The translations under genes and the position numbers were made by a program. Shown one piece after another: positions 33,279 to 42,434 of a DNA stretch of 64,000 nucleotides. Every line of letters starts with the position of its first letter. Within the stretch, counting starts at the first letter, position 1. The stretch is from Vibrio sp. 16 (lineage in GTDB: Bacteria > Pseudomonadota > Gammaproteobacteria > Enterobacterales > Vibrionaceae). Below the pieces are notes generated by a model, which searched no databases, was not told where the DNA came from, and saw only the letters and a list, made by a program, of their open reading frames with translations. The DNA lies in the NCBI RefSeq assembly GCF_963681195.1, contig NZ_OY808998.1, forward strand, positions 1,178,001-1,242,000, read 5' to 3'.

Positions 33279-35990
33279 ATGAGTCACCATCCAAGTGTGA
33301 ACCTAACGAAATGGATGGCGATATTGAATAGCGTAATAGGGGACAAAAACACACAAGGCTCAAAAGATCGTTCGCTGGTTCTTATGATCTTTCCTTTGCT
33401 GCCAATGGTCATTTTCGTCTCGCTCATTAGCTGGTATGAGCCAGGAGGCGTAAGTTGGCAAGCGGCTTGGGTTCCGGGTTTAGATGTTAACCTGAGCTTC
33501 AAGTTGGATGGCTTGTCTTTCCTATTTGCATGTTTGATCAGCGGTATCGGAGCGCTCATCCAGATTTACGCACTGGCTTACCTGAAGGGGCATTCGTCTC
33601 GATTCTCTTTCCACCTGTACTTAACGCTGTTCATGTTAGCCATGCTCGGGGTTGTCACGAGCGACAATATCCTGCTTCTTTTTGTGTTTTGGGAACTCAC
33701 TACCATCACGTCGTATCTTTTGATCGGCTTTAATCACGAGAAAGACAAATCCCGCAAGAACGCATTGCAATCTCTCATTGTCACTGGCGCTGGTGGCTTA
33801 GCGTTATTAGCAGGTCTGATACTGCTGGGTGAAATGGCTGGCAGTTATGAGATAAGTACCATCGTCGCGCAAAGTGCGCTGATTGCACAACATGAATGGT
33901 TTTTGCCTTCGTTGATTTTGATCTTACTCGGTGCGTTTACTAAATCGGCGCAGTTTCCATTCCACTTCTGGTTACCTAATGCCATGGCAGCGCCAACGCC
34001 AGTGAGTGCCTATCTTCATTCTGCGACTATGGTGAAGGCTGGGGTGTACTTGCTTGCCCGTGTATCACCTATCTATTCACACAGCGAGGTTTGGTTTTAC
34101 ACGCTCGGCATTTTTGGTGGCTTTACCGCGATATGGTGCGCGTTGCTGGCCCTAAAGCAAACCGATTTGAAGCTGATGCTGGCGTACAGCACCAACGTCG
34201 CATTAGGTAAATTGGTGCTATTGATAGGCATGGGGACCGAGTTAGCAATGATGGCCGCGCTGCTGTTTATCTTGGCGCACTCGTTCTACAAAGCAGCGCT
34301 GTTTATGGTGGTAGGTAATATCGATAAAGCGACAGGAACGCGTGATATTCGAATGCTGCATGGTTTGAAAGCAGTCCTTGTACTCAGTGTTATAGCCGCA
34401 ATTCTTGCCGTCTTGTCTAAATCAGGTGTACCACCGCTACTCGGGTTCTTGAGTAAAGAGTACATGTACAAATCCGGTCTAGAAGTGAGTGTCATCCTAA
34501 CTACGATATTCCTTTTGGTTAACGTCACCATGGTGGCATTGGCGTTGGCGCTGATTGTTAAACCTTTCTTCGCGACGTATGAAGGTAATCCCACGCCAGC
34601 CAAGAAAGTGGAAGCTAGTAAAGGGTTATGGATGCCAGCAATGCTGCTTGCCATAGCCAGTGTGCTTGCGCCGTTATTTGGCTTAGGGTGGATCAACAAC
34701 AACGTGGTTATTCCGGGTGTTTTGTCGACCTTGCCGGACTCAGCACCACAAGCAGCCAAGCTGTGGCAGGGCGTGAATCTACCGTTGGCGCTCAGCGCAT
34801 TAACTTTGTTACTCGGCTTTGTTCTGTATCGAATCTACCCAAGGTTGTTGGTTAGGTGGCAGCGTAATGTTCCTGTGTTGCCAACAGCAGAATCCATTTT
34901 CGACAAAATCATGTCTGGCATGATGCGTTTTGCGAAATGGCAAACGCGATTATTGCAGCAAAAGCGCTTAAGCCATTATGTGTTGTTGTTCTTTATCGTG
35001 CTGGCTGGATTGCTGTTGAGCAGCCCGTTAGTGGTCCCCCAAGCTCGTTTTGCTGCATTAGCAGACATTAGTTTCTACGAGATCAGCGTTGCACTGCTTC
35101 TCATTGGGGCTGCCTTAGTCTGCACCTTTACCACGTCTCGTTTGCTGGCGGTCTCCGCCCTTGGCGTGGCGGGGTTTATGACCACCTTAGTCTTTATGCT
35201 TTACAGCGCGCCAGATGTGGCGAAAACCTTATTGTTGGTGGAAACCTTGATGGTTGTATTTGTGGTGCTCTTGATACGCCACATCCCATGTTTATTGACG
35301 GTGCCGCAACATTCTGTACGTCGAAGATTACTGCATGGGGCGATAGCGGTTGTGATTGGTATGTCGGTAACGGCGTTGTTAATAAACATTACCGCACAAC
35401 CTTTAGATTCCACTCTGGCTGATTTCTTCGTAGAGAATAGCGTTCCCGGTGGGCATGGACGCAACATCGTCAACGTGATTTTGGTCGATTTCCGAGCCTT
35501 CGATACGTTAGGCGAGGTGATTGTGGTCGTAATGGCGGGTATCGCTGCGGTTAGCTTGTTGAAAACGCACTATCACAAACGCAACCGCATCCGTTCCCTT
35601 ATCTTTGCGACTACCGCACACATCGTTGCAGCACTGATGTTGGTGTTCTCACTTTACCTTTTATTACGAGGTCACAACGAGCCGGGGGGCGGTTTTATTG
35701 GTGCGCTGATCGCTGTGATTGGCTTTGCGCTACTGATGTTTGCGGAATCGCCAAAGTATGTTCGTGACCGCTTGTATTACGCGCCATTTAGCATTGCTCT
35801 GTTTGGCATCTTCTTAAGCTTTGTGGCTGGCCTAATGAGCTTTGCTTTCAATTTGCCTTTCCTAACGGGGTTGTGGTGGAAAGACATTTTGCCACTAGGC
35901 ACACCGCTGATATTCGATGTCGGCATCTACCTCGCCATTATAGGTGGCGTGATGGGCATGTTGCTGCGCGTGAATGAGGAGTTGGAGTGA
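33279..35990 (+). CDS. mrpA: Mrp antiporter subunit A fused to subunit B
   Basis: 903 residues from ATG 33279. The frame is open from a TTG at 33228 and the start is uncertain; AGGAGAGGG lies about 20 bases upstream. Residues ~1-480 are the complex-I NuoL-like proton channel (WELTTITSYLLIGFNHEKDKSRKNAL, FTKSAQFPFHFWLPNAMAAPTPVSAYLHSATMVKAG). The rest of MrpA follows. The last ~130 residues (HIVAALMLVFSLYLLLRGHNEPGGGFIGALIA) are an MrpB domain. This A-B fusion marks group 2 Mrp systems, known from V. cholerae, which exchange Na+/Li+/K+ for H+ in the inner membrane. First gene of the operon. Confidence 0.93.
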   Translation: MSHHPSVNLTKWMAILNSVIGDKNTQGSKDRSLVLMIFPLLPMVIFVSLISWYEPGGVSWQAAWVPGLDVNLSFKLDGLSFLFACLISGIGALIQIYALAYLKGHSSRFSFHLYLTLFMLAMLGVVTSDNILLLFVFWELTTITSYLLIGFNHEKDKSRKNALQSLIVTGAGGLALLAGLILLGEMAGSYEISTIVAQSALIAQHEWFLPSLILILLGAFTKSAQFPFHFWLPNAMAAPTPVSAYLHSATMVKAGVYLLARVSPIYSHSEVWFYTLGIFGGFTAIWCALLALKQTDLKLMLAYSTNVALGKLVLLIGMGTELAMMAALLFILAHSFYKAALFMVVGNIDKATGTRDIRMLHGLKAVLVLSVIAAILAVLSKSGVPPLLGFLSKEYMYKSGLEVSVILTTIFLLVNVTMVALALALIVKPFFATYEGNPTPAKKVEASKGLWMPAMLLAIASVLAPLFGLGWINNNVVIPGVLSTLPDSAPQAAKLWQGVNLPLALSALTLLLGFVLYRIYPRLLVRWQRNVPVLPTAESIFDKIMSGMMRFAKWQTRLLQQKRLSHYVLLFFIVLAGLLLSSPLVVPQARFAALADISFYEISVALLLIGAALVCTFTTSRLLAVSALGVAGFMTTLVFMLYSAPDVAKTLLLVETLMVVFVVLLIRHIPCLLTVPQHSVRRRLLHGAIAVVIGMSVTALLINITAQPLDSTLADFFVENSVPGGHGRNIVNVILVDFRAFDTLGEVIVVVMAGIAAVSLLKTHYHKRNRIRSLIFATTAHIVAALMLVFSLYLLLRGHNEPGGGFIGALIAVIGFALLMFAESPKYVRDRLYYAPFSIALFGIFLSFVAGLMSFAFNLPFLTGLWWKDILPLGTPLIFDVGIYLAIIGGVMGMLLRVNEELE

Positions 35991-36343
35991 TGGAAATACT
36001 ATGGAGTCTCGTGGTCGGTGTGTTTGTTGCTGCTGGTGTCTATCTCATGCTTGAACGACACATCTTACGCTTACTATTCGGTTTGATCTTGTTGAGCAGT
36101 GCGGTGAACATCGCGATTTTCACTGCCGGACGTTTAACCCCCGGACAACCGCCATTGATTGAGGCAAATTCAGTGTTGCCACCAGAAGGTGCTGCAAACC
36201 CGCTTCCTCAAGCATTAATTCTGACTGCCATTGTGATTGGCTTTGGCTTGTTGGTGTTCGCATTAATGCTGTTTTACCGCGCATATTCAGAAGCGGGCTC
36301 GGCTGATGTGGATGCAATGCGACGTTCTGAGGAGGATGAATGA
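35990..36343 (+). CDS. mrpC: Mrp antiporter subunit C
   Basis: 117 residues from ATG 35990, which shares a base with the stop of the A-B gene; the GTG at 35987 is not needed. Three membrane helices, NuoK-like: GVFVAAGVYLMLERHILRLLFGLILLSSAVNIAIFTAG and LILTAIVIGFGLLVFALMLFYRAY. Required for assembly of the Mrp complex. Confidence 0.93.
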   Translation: MEILWSLVVGVFVAAGVYLMLERHILRLLFGLILLSSAVNIAIFTAGRLTPGQPPLIEANSVLPPEGAANPLPQALILTAIVIGFGLLVFALMLFYRAYSEAGSADVDAMRRSEEDE

Positions 36344-37908
36344 CGACGATTTGGTTGACGTTACCCGTAGTTGTTTCACTTCTTACCGCAGTCGCCATCT
36401 TCTGCGCGAAGCGTAACAAAGCGCTGGTGGATGCGATAAGTGGCACAAGTGCATTGGCAACCTTGGTGATTGCAGCATTGTTGACGCACGATGTCATCAA
36501 CGGTGGTCCACAAGCAGTGGCGTTTGGTCAATGGGCTGCGCCATTTGGCATTGTTTTTGTGGCGGATTATCTTGCCGTTGCCATGGTGATGGTGACGGCC
36601 ATTATTGGTGTAGTGAGTGTGTTCTACGCCATGGGCGATCTGCAAGAAAAGGCGTCTTACGGCACGTTTCATGCGCTAATGCATGTCTTGTTGGCCGGCG
36701 TGTATGGCGCGTTTCTTACTGGCGACATTTTCAACCTCTACGTGTGGTTCGAGGTGATGTTGATAGCATCTTTTGGTTTGATGATCTTGGACGGATCAAA
36801 GCAACAAGTGGATGGAGCAGTGAAGTACGTGCTGCTCAATCTAATATCGACCTTGGTCTTCTTGCTCGCGATTGGCTTGCTCTACGGTGCTGCAGGGACT
36901 TTGAACCTCGCAGATTTGCACGCCAAAGCCGCACTGGTTCCGTCAGACACCAAAACCTTGCTCGCGGTACTGTTCCTATTCGCGTTTGCCATTAAAGCGG
37001 CGTTATTCCCCGTTTTTGCTTGGCTGCCTGCTTCTTACCATACGTTGCCAAGCGCAGTTGTCGCACTGTTTGCAGCGTTGCTCACCAAGGTTGGGGTGTA
37101 CGCCTTAATCCGTGTGTTCACCTTGATTTTCCCGCTATCAGAAAGCGGTTGGCAGCCAACTTTGATGTGGGTGGCAGGGCTTACGATGTTAACTGGCGTA
37201 TTGGGGGCAGCGAGCCAGTACGACATTAAAAAGATTCTCTCTTTCCATATCATCAGCCAGATTGGTTACATGATCATGGGATTGGCGATCTACACGCCGC
37301 TTGCCATTGCGGGTGCGATTTTCTACATCGTGCACCACATCATAGTGAAAGCAAATTTATTCCTGATTGGTGGCTTTATCGAGTGTAAATATGGCTCGGG
37401 CAATCTGGGGCAATTAGGCGGCGTTTACAAAGCCATGCCTTGGCTCGCTTTCTTGTTTCTCATTCCTGCCTTCTCTTTAGCGGGGTTTCCACCTTTGTCG
37501 GGTTTCTGGGGCAAGTTCCTTGTCATCAAATCTAGCTTGCAAACTGAGTTGTATTGGCTTGCTGGAGCCGCGCTGTTAGTGGGCCTGTTAACGGTGTTCT
37601 CGATGACCAAGATCTGGAACGAAGTATTTTGGAAAAAGCCCCTACAAACACTCAAAGCTCAGCCAATGAACAAGTACACAAAAGGATTGTATTGCGTGCC
37701 AATAGCCACATTGACCACCTTAAGTTTGATTATTGGTTTGGCTGCCGAGCCTTTTTACCAATTTGCAGAACTCGCCGCAGAGCAGCTGATAGAGCCACAA
37801 GCTTACGTAAAAGCGGTTCTTGGAGAGAGTGCGTTGGCTGACAGTGCAATATTTGACAGCGAAATAGCTGCACGAGTGGCATTGAATGCATCGGGAGGGA
37901 GTCAATGA
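36340..37908 (+). CDS. mrpD: Mrp antiporter subunit D
   Basis: 522 residues, NuoM/NuoN-like proton-channel subunit with about 14 helices. The key charged motifs are LYVWFEVMLIASFGLMIL (Glu) and FAIKAALFPVFAWLPASYHTLPSAVVALFAALLTKVGVYAL (Lys). Its ATG overlaps the stop of mrpC by four bases (ATGA). Confidence 0.95.
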   Translation: MTTIWLTLPVVVSLLTAVAIFCAKRNKALVDAISGTSALATLVIAALLTHDVINGGPQAVAFGQWAAPFGIVFVADYLAVAMVMVTAIIGVVSVFYAMGDLQEKASYGTFHALMHVLLAGVYGAFLTGDIFNLYVWFEVMLIASFGLMILDGSKQQVDGAVKYVLLNLISTLVFLLAIGLLYGAAGTLNLADLHAKAALVPSDTKTLLAVLFLFAFAIKAALFPVFAWLPASYHTLPSAVVALFAALLTKVGVYALIRVFTLIFPLSESGWQPTLMWVAGLTMLTGVLGAASQYDIKKILSFHIISQIGYMIMGLAIYTPLAIAGAIFYIVHHIIVKANLFLIGGFIECKYGSGNLGQLGGVYKAMPWLAFLFLIPAFSLAGFPPLSGFWGKFLVIKSSLQTELYWLAGAALLVGLLTVFSMTKIWNEVFWKKPLQTLKAQPMNKYTKGLYCVPIATLTTLSLIIGLAAEPFYQFAELAAEQLIEPQAYVKAVLGESALADSAIFDSEIAARVALNASGGSQ

Positions 37909-38381
37909 TTTATCTTTTTTTGAATTTGTTTCTCGCTCTAGCATGGATGCTACTAAACGGTAACTACACCAGTATCGATTTCATTATCGGTTTCATTGTT
38001 GGCTTTTTCGCTCTACGTCTTAGCCAGCCGTTTGGGTTGAAAACCAGTTACTTCCGTCGTTTCCACGCGTTGATAGGTCTTTTTCTATTCTTCTGTTATG
38101 AGATGGTGATTTCGGTGGCTAGAGTTGTTTGGGACGTGGTCACGCCAACCCATTTGAGTGACCCAGACATTGTTTATGTACCGTTAGATGTTGAGTCAGA
38201 TTTAGAGATCTCGTTGCTCGCCAACATGGTTTCACTGACTCCGGGAAGCTTGAGCTTAGATGTCACGCCAGATAAGCAACACATGGTGGTGCATGCGATG
38301 TTTGCCCCCGAACACGAAAAGGTAATTCGAGAAATCAAAGACGGCTTAGAAAAACGGATTTTGGAGGTGACGCGTGGCTGA
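37905..38381 (+). CDS. mrpE: Mrp antiporter subunit E
   Basis: 158 residues. N-terminal membrane helices (FLNLFLALAWMLLNGNYTSIDFIIGFIVGFFALRL) and a soluble tail with LLANMVSLTPGSLSLDV, the MnhE family signature. ATGA overlap with mrpD. Confidence 0.93.
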   Translation: MIYLFLNLFLALAWMLLNGNYTSIDFIIGFIVGFFALRLSQPFGLKTSYFRRFHALIGLFLFFCYEMVISVARVVWDVVTPTHLSDPDIVYVPLDVESDLEISLLANMVSLTPGSLSLDVTPDKQHMVVHAMFAPEHEKVIREIKDGLEKRILEVTRG

Positions 38382-38670
38382 TGGATTACAGGTAGCTAGT
38401 TGGTTACAGATGAGCATCACATTCGCTTATATTGGTTTGTTGCTCAGCGTCGTGATGGCATTCATTCGTTTGATTCTTGGTCCAACCTTGGCCGATAGAG
38501 TGATAGCGCTTGATCTGATTTCATTCGTAACAGTGGGCTTTATCGCCGTTTATACCTTAGATAGTGGACAACAATCCTTGTTGGATATTGCTATTACACT
38601 CGGTTTAGTGGCTTTCCTTGGGACGATTGCGTTTGCAAGGTTGATCTTCAAAAGAAAAGGAGAAGTGTAA
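38374..38670 (+). CDS. mrpF: Mrp antiporter subunit F
   Basis: 98 residues, three helices. FIRLILGPTLADRVIALDLISFVTVGFIAVYT is the MnhF signature. It starts at a GTG with GGAGG directly upstream, overlapping mrpE by 8 bases. Confidence 0.9.
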   Translation: MADGLQVASWLQMSITFAYIGLLLSVVMAFIRLILGPTLADRVIALDLISFVTVGFIAVYTLDSGQQSLLDIAITLGLVAFLGTIAFARLIFKRKGEV

Positions 38671-38966
38671 TGGACATTATCGTAGGGGTTTTACTTTGTC
38701 TCGGAACCTTGTTTACGCTCATCGCGAGCCTTGGGATCTTGCGAATGCCCGATCTTTACACGCGAATGCACGCTGCAACCAAAGCCGGCACGGTGGGCTT
38801 GGCTTCGCTGTTATTGGCGGTGGCGATTGCGATACCGGATATCACGGTGATTTCACGAGTGATTGGCACAATGCTGTTTATCTTTATCACCGCACCAGTA
38901 GCGGCACACTTGCTGGGTAAGGCGACGCAAGAAAGTGGTTATCAAATCTGGAGAAACAACAAATAG
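38670..38966 (+). CDS. mrpG: Mrp antiporter subunit G
   Basis: 98 residues. LGTLFTLIASLGILRMPDLYTRMHAATKAGTVGLASLLLAVAI is the MnhG/PhaG signature. TAATG overlap with mrpF. Last gene of the operon; I see no strong intrinsic terminator after it. Confidence 0.93.
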   Translation: MDIIVGVLLCLGTLFTLIASLGILRMPDLYTRMHAATKAGTVGLASLLLAVAIAIPDITVISRVIGTMLFIFITAPVAAHLLGKATQESGYQIWRNNK

Positions 38967-39150
38967 CTAAGTAATTTGGAGATGAGCCGCTCTTCTACGA
39001 CTTATTAGACACTAGTGTGCTAGATCACGCATTGTCTCGACCCGTGACATTTAGAGTCATGTTAAGAGAGGCTGATTATTATCGCTAACATCCTTGGGCT
39101 AAATAGCATAATATACACGCCCTTTACCTAGCACTGAGCCACTTATCGCA

Positions 39151-40404
39151 ATGACAGATAAAACACAGCAAGCGACCTTTGCCGATCTCGGCCTGATTCC
39201 AACCTTAGTCGAACGACTTGAGGAGTTGGAGTATCTTCAGCCAACCCCAATTCAATCTTACGCCATTCCTCACGTACTTGAGGGCAAGGATTTTGTTGGT
39301 GGCGCTAATACCGGTTCTGGCAAAACTGCTGCGTTTTCGTTGCCTATCCTACAAAAGATTCTCGAGCAAGGTGATTCAAACCGCTCTCGCGGTAACTTCG
39401 TTTCACACCTTATTCTTGTCCCAACTCGTGAGCTAGCATCACAGGTTGCGTACAACGTGAAATCCTACTCGTACCACCTTCGAGATAAGGTAAAAACGGT
39501 GGCTGTATTTGGCGGTGTATCGGTGAATCCTCAAATGTTGTCCCTTCGTGGTGGGAGTGACATCATCGTCGCCACACCAGGTCGATTGCTTGATTTGGTT
39601 TCGAGTAATGCCATCAAGTTGGACCAAGTGAAAACGCTTGTTCTCGATGAAGCCGATCGTATGTTGAGCCTTGGGTTTACCGATGAGCTTAACAAGATTC
39701 TTGCGCTGCTTCCTGAGAAGAAACAAACACTGTTATTTTCCGCGACTTTCCCTGAAAAGGTGACCACCTTGGCTCAACACTTGTTGAGTGATCCCGTTGA
39801 AGTTCAGCTGCAAAGTGCCGAAGCAAGTACCTTGGTACAGCGCGTATTCAGTGTGAATAAAGGTGAGAAAACGGCGGTATTGGCGCATCTAATCAAAAAG
39901 CATCAATGGCGACAGACTTTGATTTTCGTGAATGCGAAGAACGCCTGTAATCACTTGGCTCAAAAACTGTCAAAACGTGGTATCACCGCGGAAGTGTTCC
40001 ACGGCGACAAAGGGCAAGGTGCTCGTACTCGTGTTCTTGATGGCTTTAAGTCGGGTGAGATTCAAGTGCTGATTGCGACAGATATTGCAGCGCGCGGTCT
40101 CGACATCGAGAAGTTACCCGTGGTGATTAACTTTGATCTTCCGCGCAGTCCAGCTGACTATATGCATCGCATTGGACGAAGTGGTCGTGCAGGTGAAGTT
40201 GGTCTTGGTTTGTCTTTGATTGATTATGATGATTATCATCATTTCAAAGTGATCGAAAAGAAGAATAAGTTTCAGCTTGAGCGCGAGCAGGTTGAAGGGT
40301 TTGAGGTTGAAGACGATCAAAGTGAAGCTTACTTCCTGCCTATGAAGCCACGTGCCAAGCCTGAAGGTACAGGCAAAAAGAAGAAGAAAAAGCGCACTGA
40401 ATAG
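39151..40404 (+). CDS. DEAD-box RNA helicase (RhlE-like)
   Basis: 417 residues. Helicase motifs in order: Q motif (PTPIQSYAIP), I (NTGSGKT, usually AxTGSGKT), Ia PTRELA, GG, TPGRLLD, II DEAD, III SAT, IV LIFVNA, V ATDIAARGLDIE, VI HRIGRSGRAG. The C-terminal tail is short and ends in a lysine run (GKKKKKKRTE), as in small RNA-remodelling helicases. Acts on structured RNA in ribosome assembly or decay. Single-gene unit closed by a strong terminator. Confidence 0.95.
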   Translation: MTDKTQQATFADLGLIPTLVERLEELEYLQPTPIQSYAIPHVLEGKDFVGGANTGSGKTAAFSLPILQKILEQGDSNRSRGNFVSHLILVPTRELASQVAYNVKSYSYHLRDKVKTVAVFGGVSVNPQMLSLRGGSDIIVATPGRLLDLVSSNAIKLDQVKTLVLDEADRMLSLGFTDELNKILALLPEKKQTLLFSATFPEKVTTLAQHLLSDPVEVQLQSAEASTLVQRVFSVNKGEKTAVLAHLIKKHQWRQTLIFVNAKNACNHLAQKLSKRGITAEVFHGDKGQGARTRVLDGFKSGEIQVLIATDIAARGLDIEKLPVVINFDLPRSPADYMHRIGRSGRAGEVGLGLSLIDYDDYHHFKVIEKKNKFQLEREQVEGFEVEDDQSEAYFLPMKPRAKPEGTGKKKKKKRTE

Positions 40405-40452
40405 TTTTAATGTTAGGGAGGTGAGCCGAATTGGTGAGCGCTCCCTAAACAG

Positions 40453-40494
40453 AAAAAGCGCCTTGCTTGATGTACAAGTAAGGCGCTTTTTTGT
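40453..40494. terminator. Bidirectional intrinsic terminator
   Basis: AAAAAGCGCCTT pairs with AAGGCGCTTTTT, with an inner CTTG-ATGTA-CAAG stem. A-tract and T-tract serve both convergent genes. Confidence 0.92.
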
Positions 40495-40500
40495 ATCGCA

Positions 40501-40932
40501 TTATCGACGTGGTGGGCGTCCACGAGGTGAGCGTTTTTTGTATGCTGACGCCGCTTTGGCTTGCGACTTCAAAATGGAGTCTACCGTAAGGTGCATTGGC
40601 TCCTTAGGTTCAAGGCCATGAGGAAACGTACGCGCTCTCGGCGGCAAGTTATATTCCTCTGCACTTGCGCGTGGCATGCGTTTAAAACGGTAGAGGTAGA
40701 AGTTTTCTAACTTTTCTCGCGCCCAATCGGTTTTCTTCAAATACTTTACGCTGCTTGCAATAGAAGGCTTTGTGTTAAAGCAGTTGAAGCGCATTGCTGT
40801 ATCTAAAATGTCCCAGCCATAAAAATCCACCAACTCTTGCAACATTGTTTCAAGTTTTAACCCATGCAGTGGGTTGTTTCGTTGCAGTTCGATTCGCTCT
40901 TCGTCAGTCATCATTTTTGGCGCCATACTCAT
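40501..40932 (-). CDS. VF530-family (DUF2132) protein
   Basis: 143 residues. Residues ~20-80 are the VF530 domain: NNPLHGLKLETMLQELVDFYGWDILDTAMRFNCFNTKPSIASSVKYLKKTDWAREKLENFYL. The family was structurally described from V. fischeri as a small helical, possibly DNA-binding, fold. The tail is Arg/Lys/Pro rich (KKRSPRGRPPRR), consistent with nucleic-acid binding. Cytoplasmic; role unknown. Confidence 0.85.
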   Translation of the reverse strand: MSMAPKMMTDEERIELQRNNPLHGLKLETMLQELVDFYGWDILDTAMRFNCFNTKPSIASSVKYLKKTDWAREKLENFYLYRFKRMPRASAEEYNLPPRARTFPHGLEPKEPMHLTVDSILKSQAKAASAYKKRSPRGRPPRR

Positions 40933-41050
40933 TAAAGGGCGGAGTTTAGCAGAGTCTATCGTTCAGAGGTATTGATAGTTGCTACTCAGCCCCCGAAGCG
41001 AGTGGTATTTACGCTTTTGGAGGCTATCAAAAACTCATAGCATTACCCTA

Positions 41051-42052
41051 TTATGTCGTGCTTCGTTCAATGAGCTTCACAGGCACCATCATTTTTACCA
41101 AGCTGCTGTTTTTGTTGTTGATTTGATCAACGATGATTTTTACGCATTCACGGGCTAAACGGCGGAAGTCTTGTCGGAAAGTCGTCAATTGATAGCTCAA
41201 CCATTCCGTTTGAGGGATATTATCGAAGCCAATGACTTTGAGATCTTGTGGAATGGTTAACCCGAACTCAATCCTTGCGATATCCATAACAGCCATTGCA
41301 AGGTTATCGGTTGCGCAAAAAACAGCTTGAGGGCGATTCTTGTCAGCCAGCATAGTTCGCACTTTATCAAGTGAACTCGCGTAATCGTAGCTTGCTTCGA
41401 TGATGCGCGGTGTTTTACCTGTTAAATCTTCAAATTCTGTGCAGAAGCCACTTTGGCGTTCGTCGTTGGTAAAGGTTGGTACTTCACCAGTTAGGTAAAC
41501 TGCGTTTTTTACCCCACTTTCGTGCAGCAATTGTGCGGCTTGTTGTCCTGCTTCGTAGTTGTCACTAATAACATAACTGCTCTTGGTGCCCTCTACGACT
41601 CGCGCGTACTGAACAATAGGGATATTGAACTCTTCACACTCTTCGTACAAAGATTTATTAAACGTTGCAGAAGCGGCAATGACGCCATCAACACGATACT
41701 GGAAGATATTGGGAATCGAATGATTGTCTTCGTCATCCACTTGCCACGGAATCAATACCGCAGAGTAACCCTGCTTTTGCAACTCGGTAGAAATGAGCTG
41801 GAGGGTTTTCATATGAATAGGGTAGTCGGCGTCGGGAAAGACCAAGCCGATAAGTTTCGATTCATTGGTTGTTAAGCTACGTGCAAACGCATTTGGGCGA
41901 TAATTGAGTGCTTTTGCCGCTTCAAATACCTTGGTCTTTGTCTTTTCAGAGACGCTGCTTCCCGGAACAAATACGCGTGAAACAGTAGATTGAGAGACAC
42001 CAGCCAACTTGGCGACGTCTTTGGAGGTGACGGTTTGTTTTTCAGCAGACAT
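41051..42052 (-). CDS. LacI-family transcriptional repressor
   Basis: 333 residues from ATG 42052 (MSAEKQTVTSKDVAKLAGVSQSTVSRVF); an upstream in-frame ATG at 42085 adds 11 residues. Residues ~9-60 are the LacI helix-turn-helix with hinge, then a periplasmic-binding-protein-like sugar domain (LIGLVFPDADYPIHMKTLQLISTELQKQGYSAVLIPW). An 18-bp operator 44 bp upstream of its own start has a near twin in the 44.9-kb divergent promoter, so it is likely self-controlled. It likely also controls the MFS/NTF2 and symporter/serine-lyase genes. The inducer is unknown. Confidence 0.9.
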   Translation of the reverse strand: MSAEKQTVTSKDVAKLAGVSQSTVSRVFVPGSSVSEKTKTKVFEAAKALNYRPNAFARSLTTNESKLIGLVFPDADYPIHMKTLQLISTELQKQGYSAVLIPWQVDDEDNHSIPNIFQYRVDGVIAASATFNKSLYEECEEFNIPIVQYARVVEGTKSSYVISDNYEAGQQAAQLLHESGVKNAVYLTGEVPTFTNDERQSGFCTEFEDLTGKTPRIIEASYDYASSLDKVRTMLADKNRPQAVFCATDNLAMAVMDIARIEFGLTIPQDLKVIGFDNIPQTEWLSYQLTTFRQDFRRLARECVKIIVDQINNKNSSLVKMMVPVKLIERSTT

Positions 42053-42095
42053 GTGTGCAGATTCATACGATGTTAAACTGCACATAGATTACCAT

Positions 42096-42113
42096 AAATA
42101 GGTACGTATTCAT
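42096..42113. promoter_or_regulatory. LacI-type operator, copy 1
   Basis: AAATAGGTACGTATTCAT. Reverse-complemented it agrees at 16 of 18 positions with the site at 44995-45012. It lies just upstream of the LacI-family gene. Confidence 0.65.
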
Positions 42114-42171
42114 CTACATAAAGAGTAATCTTTCAGTTAAATAAAGGCTGGAAAAGGTTTTGGTTTTGTCA

Positions 42172-42187
42172 TTTGGGTTAACCCAAA
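42172..42187. promoter_or_regulatory. 16-bp perfect palindrome
   Basis: TTTGGGTTAACCCAAA, 120 bp upstream of the LacI-family start. Different from the 18-bp operators, so it may bind another factor. Confidence 0.4.
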
Positions 42188-42219
42188 AAGAGAGTAGTGG
42201 TCAAAAGACGTGCTTCAAG

Positions 42220-42248
42220 CAAAAAGCCTTACCATAAAGTAAGGCTTG
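42220..42248 (-). terminator. Intrinsic terminator of the MFS/NTF2 operon
   Basis: Minus-strand AAGCCTTAC-TTTATG-GTAAGGCTT followed by TTTG. It lies about 190 bases beyond the end of the NTF2-like gene. Confidence 0.8.
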
Positions 42249-42256
42249 AATGGATG

Positions 42257-42429
42257 GCGTTTGCGATAAACGCATCAAGCGGCGTTCCCAGAAGTAGTAA
42301 CGAATACTAGCGACGAATTGATCGTCGCTGTTTACAAACTCACTGCCTTCAAACCAATTGGGAGCAAATCGCTTAAACCGAAAGGGCGATCTAAGCGATA
42401 TTGAGGCGGGTTAACGGCCCGCCTTTCGG
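42257..42429. repeat. Run of consecutive hairpins in the 3' region of the NTF2-like gene
   Basis: Four stems in 170 bases: GCGTTT-GCGAT-AAACGC (42257-42273), AGCGACGA-ATTG-ATCGTCGCT region (42309-42329), ATCGCTTA..TAAGCGAT (42368-42399) and GGCGGG..CCCGCC (42405-42423). CCGAAAGG and CCTTTCGG (42378-42429) can form an alternative to the last. No coding frame. A structured 3' untranslated region or a processed small RNA is possible. Confidence 0.5.
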
Positions 42430-42434
42430 ACTTA

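Noticed and set aside
34286..34759. Long open frame on the minus strand inside mrpA
   Set aside because: It is antisense to a clearly conserved membrane-protein gene, has no ribosome site and its product looks like a codon-bias shadow.
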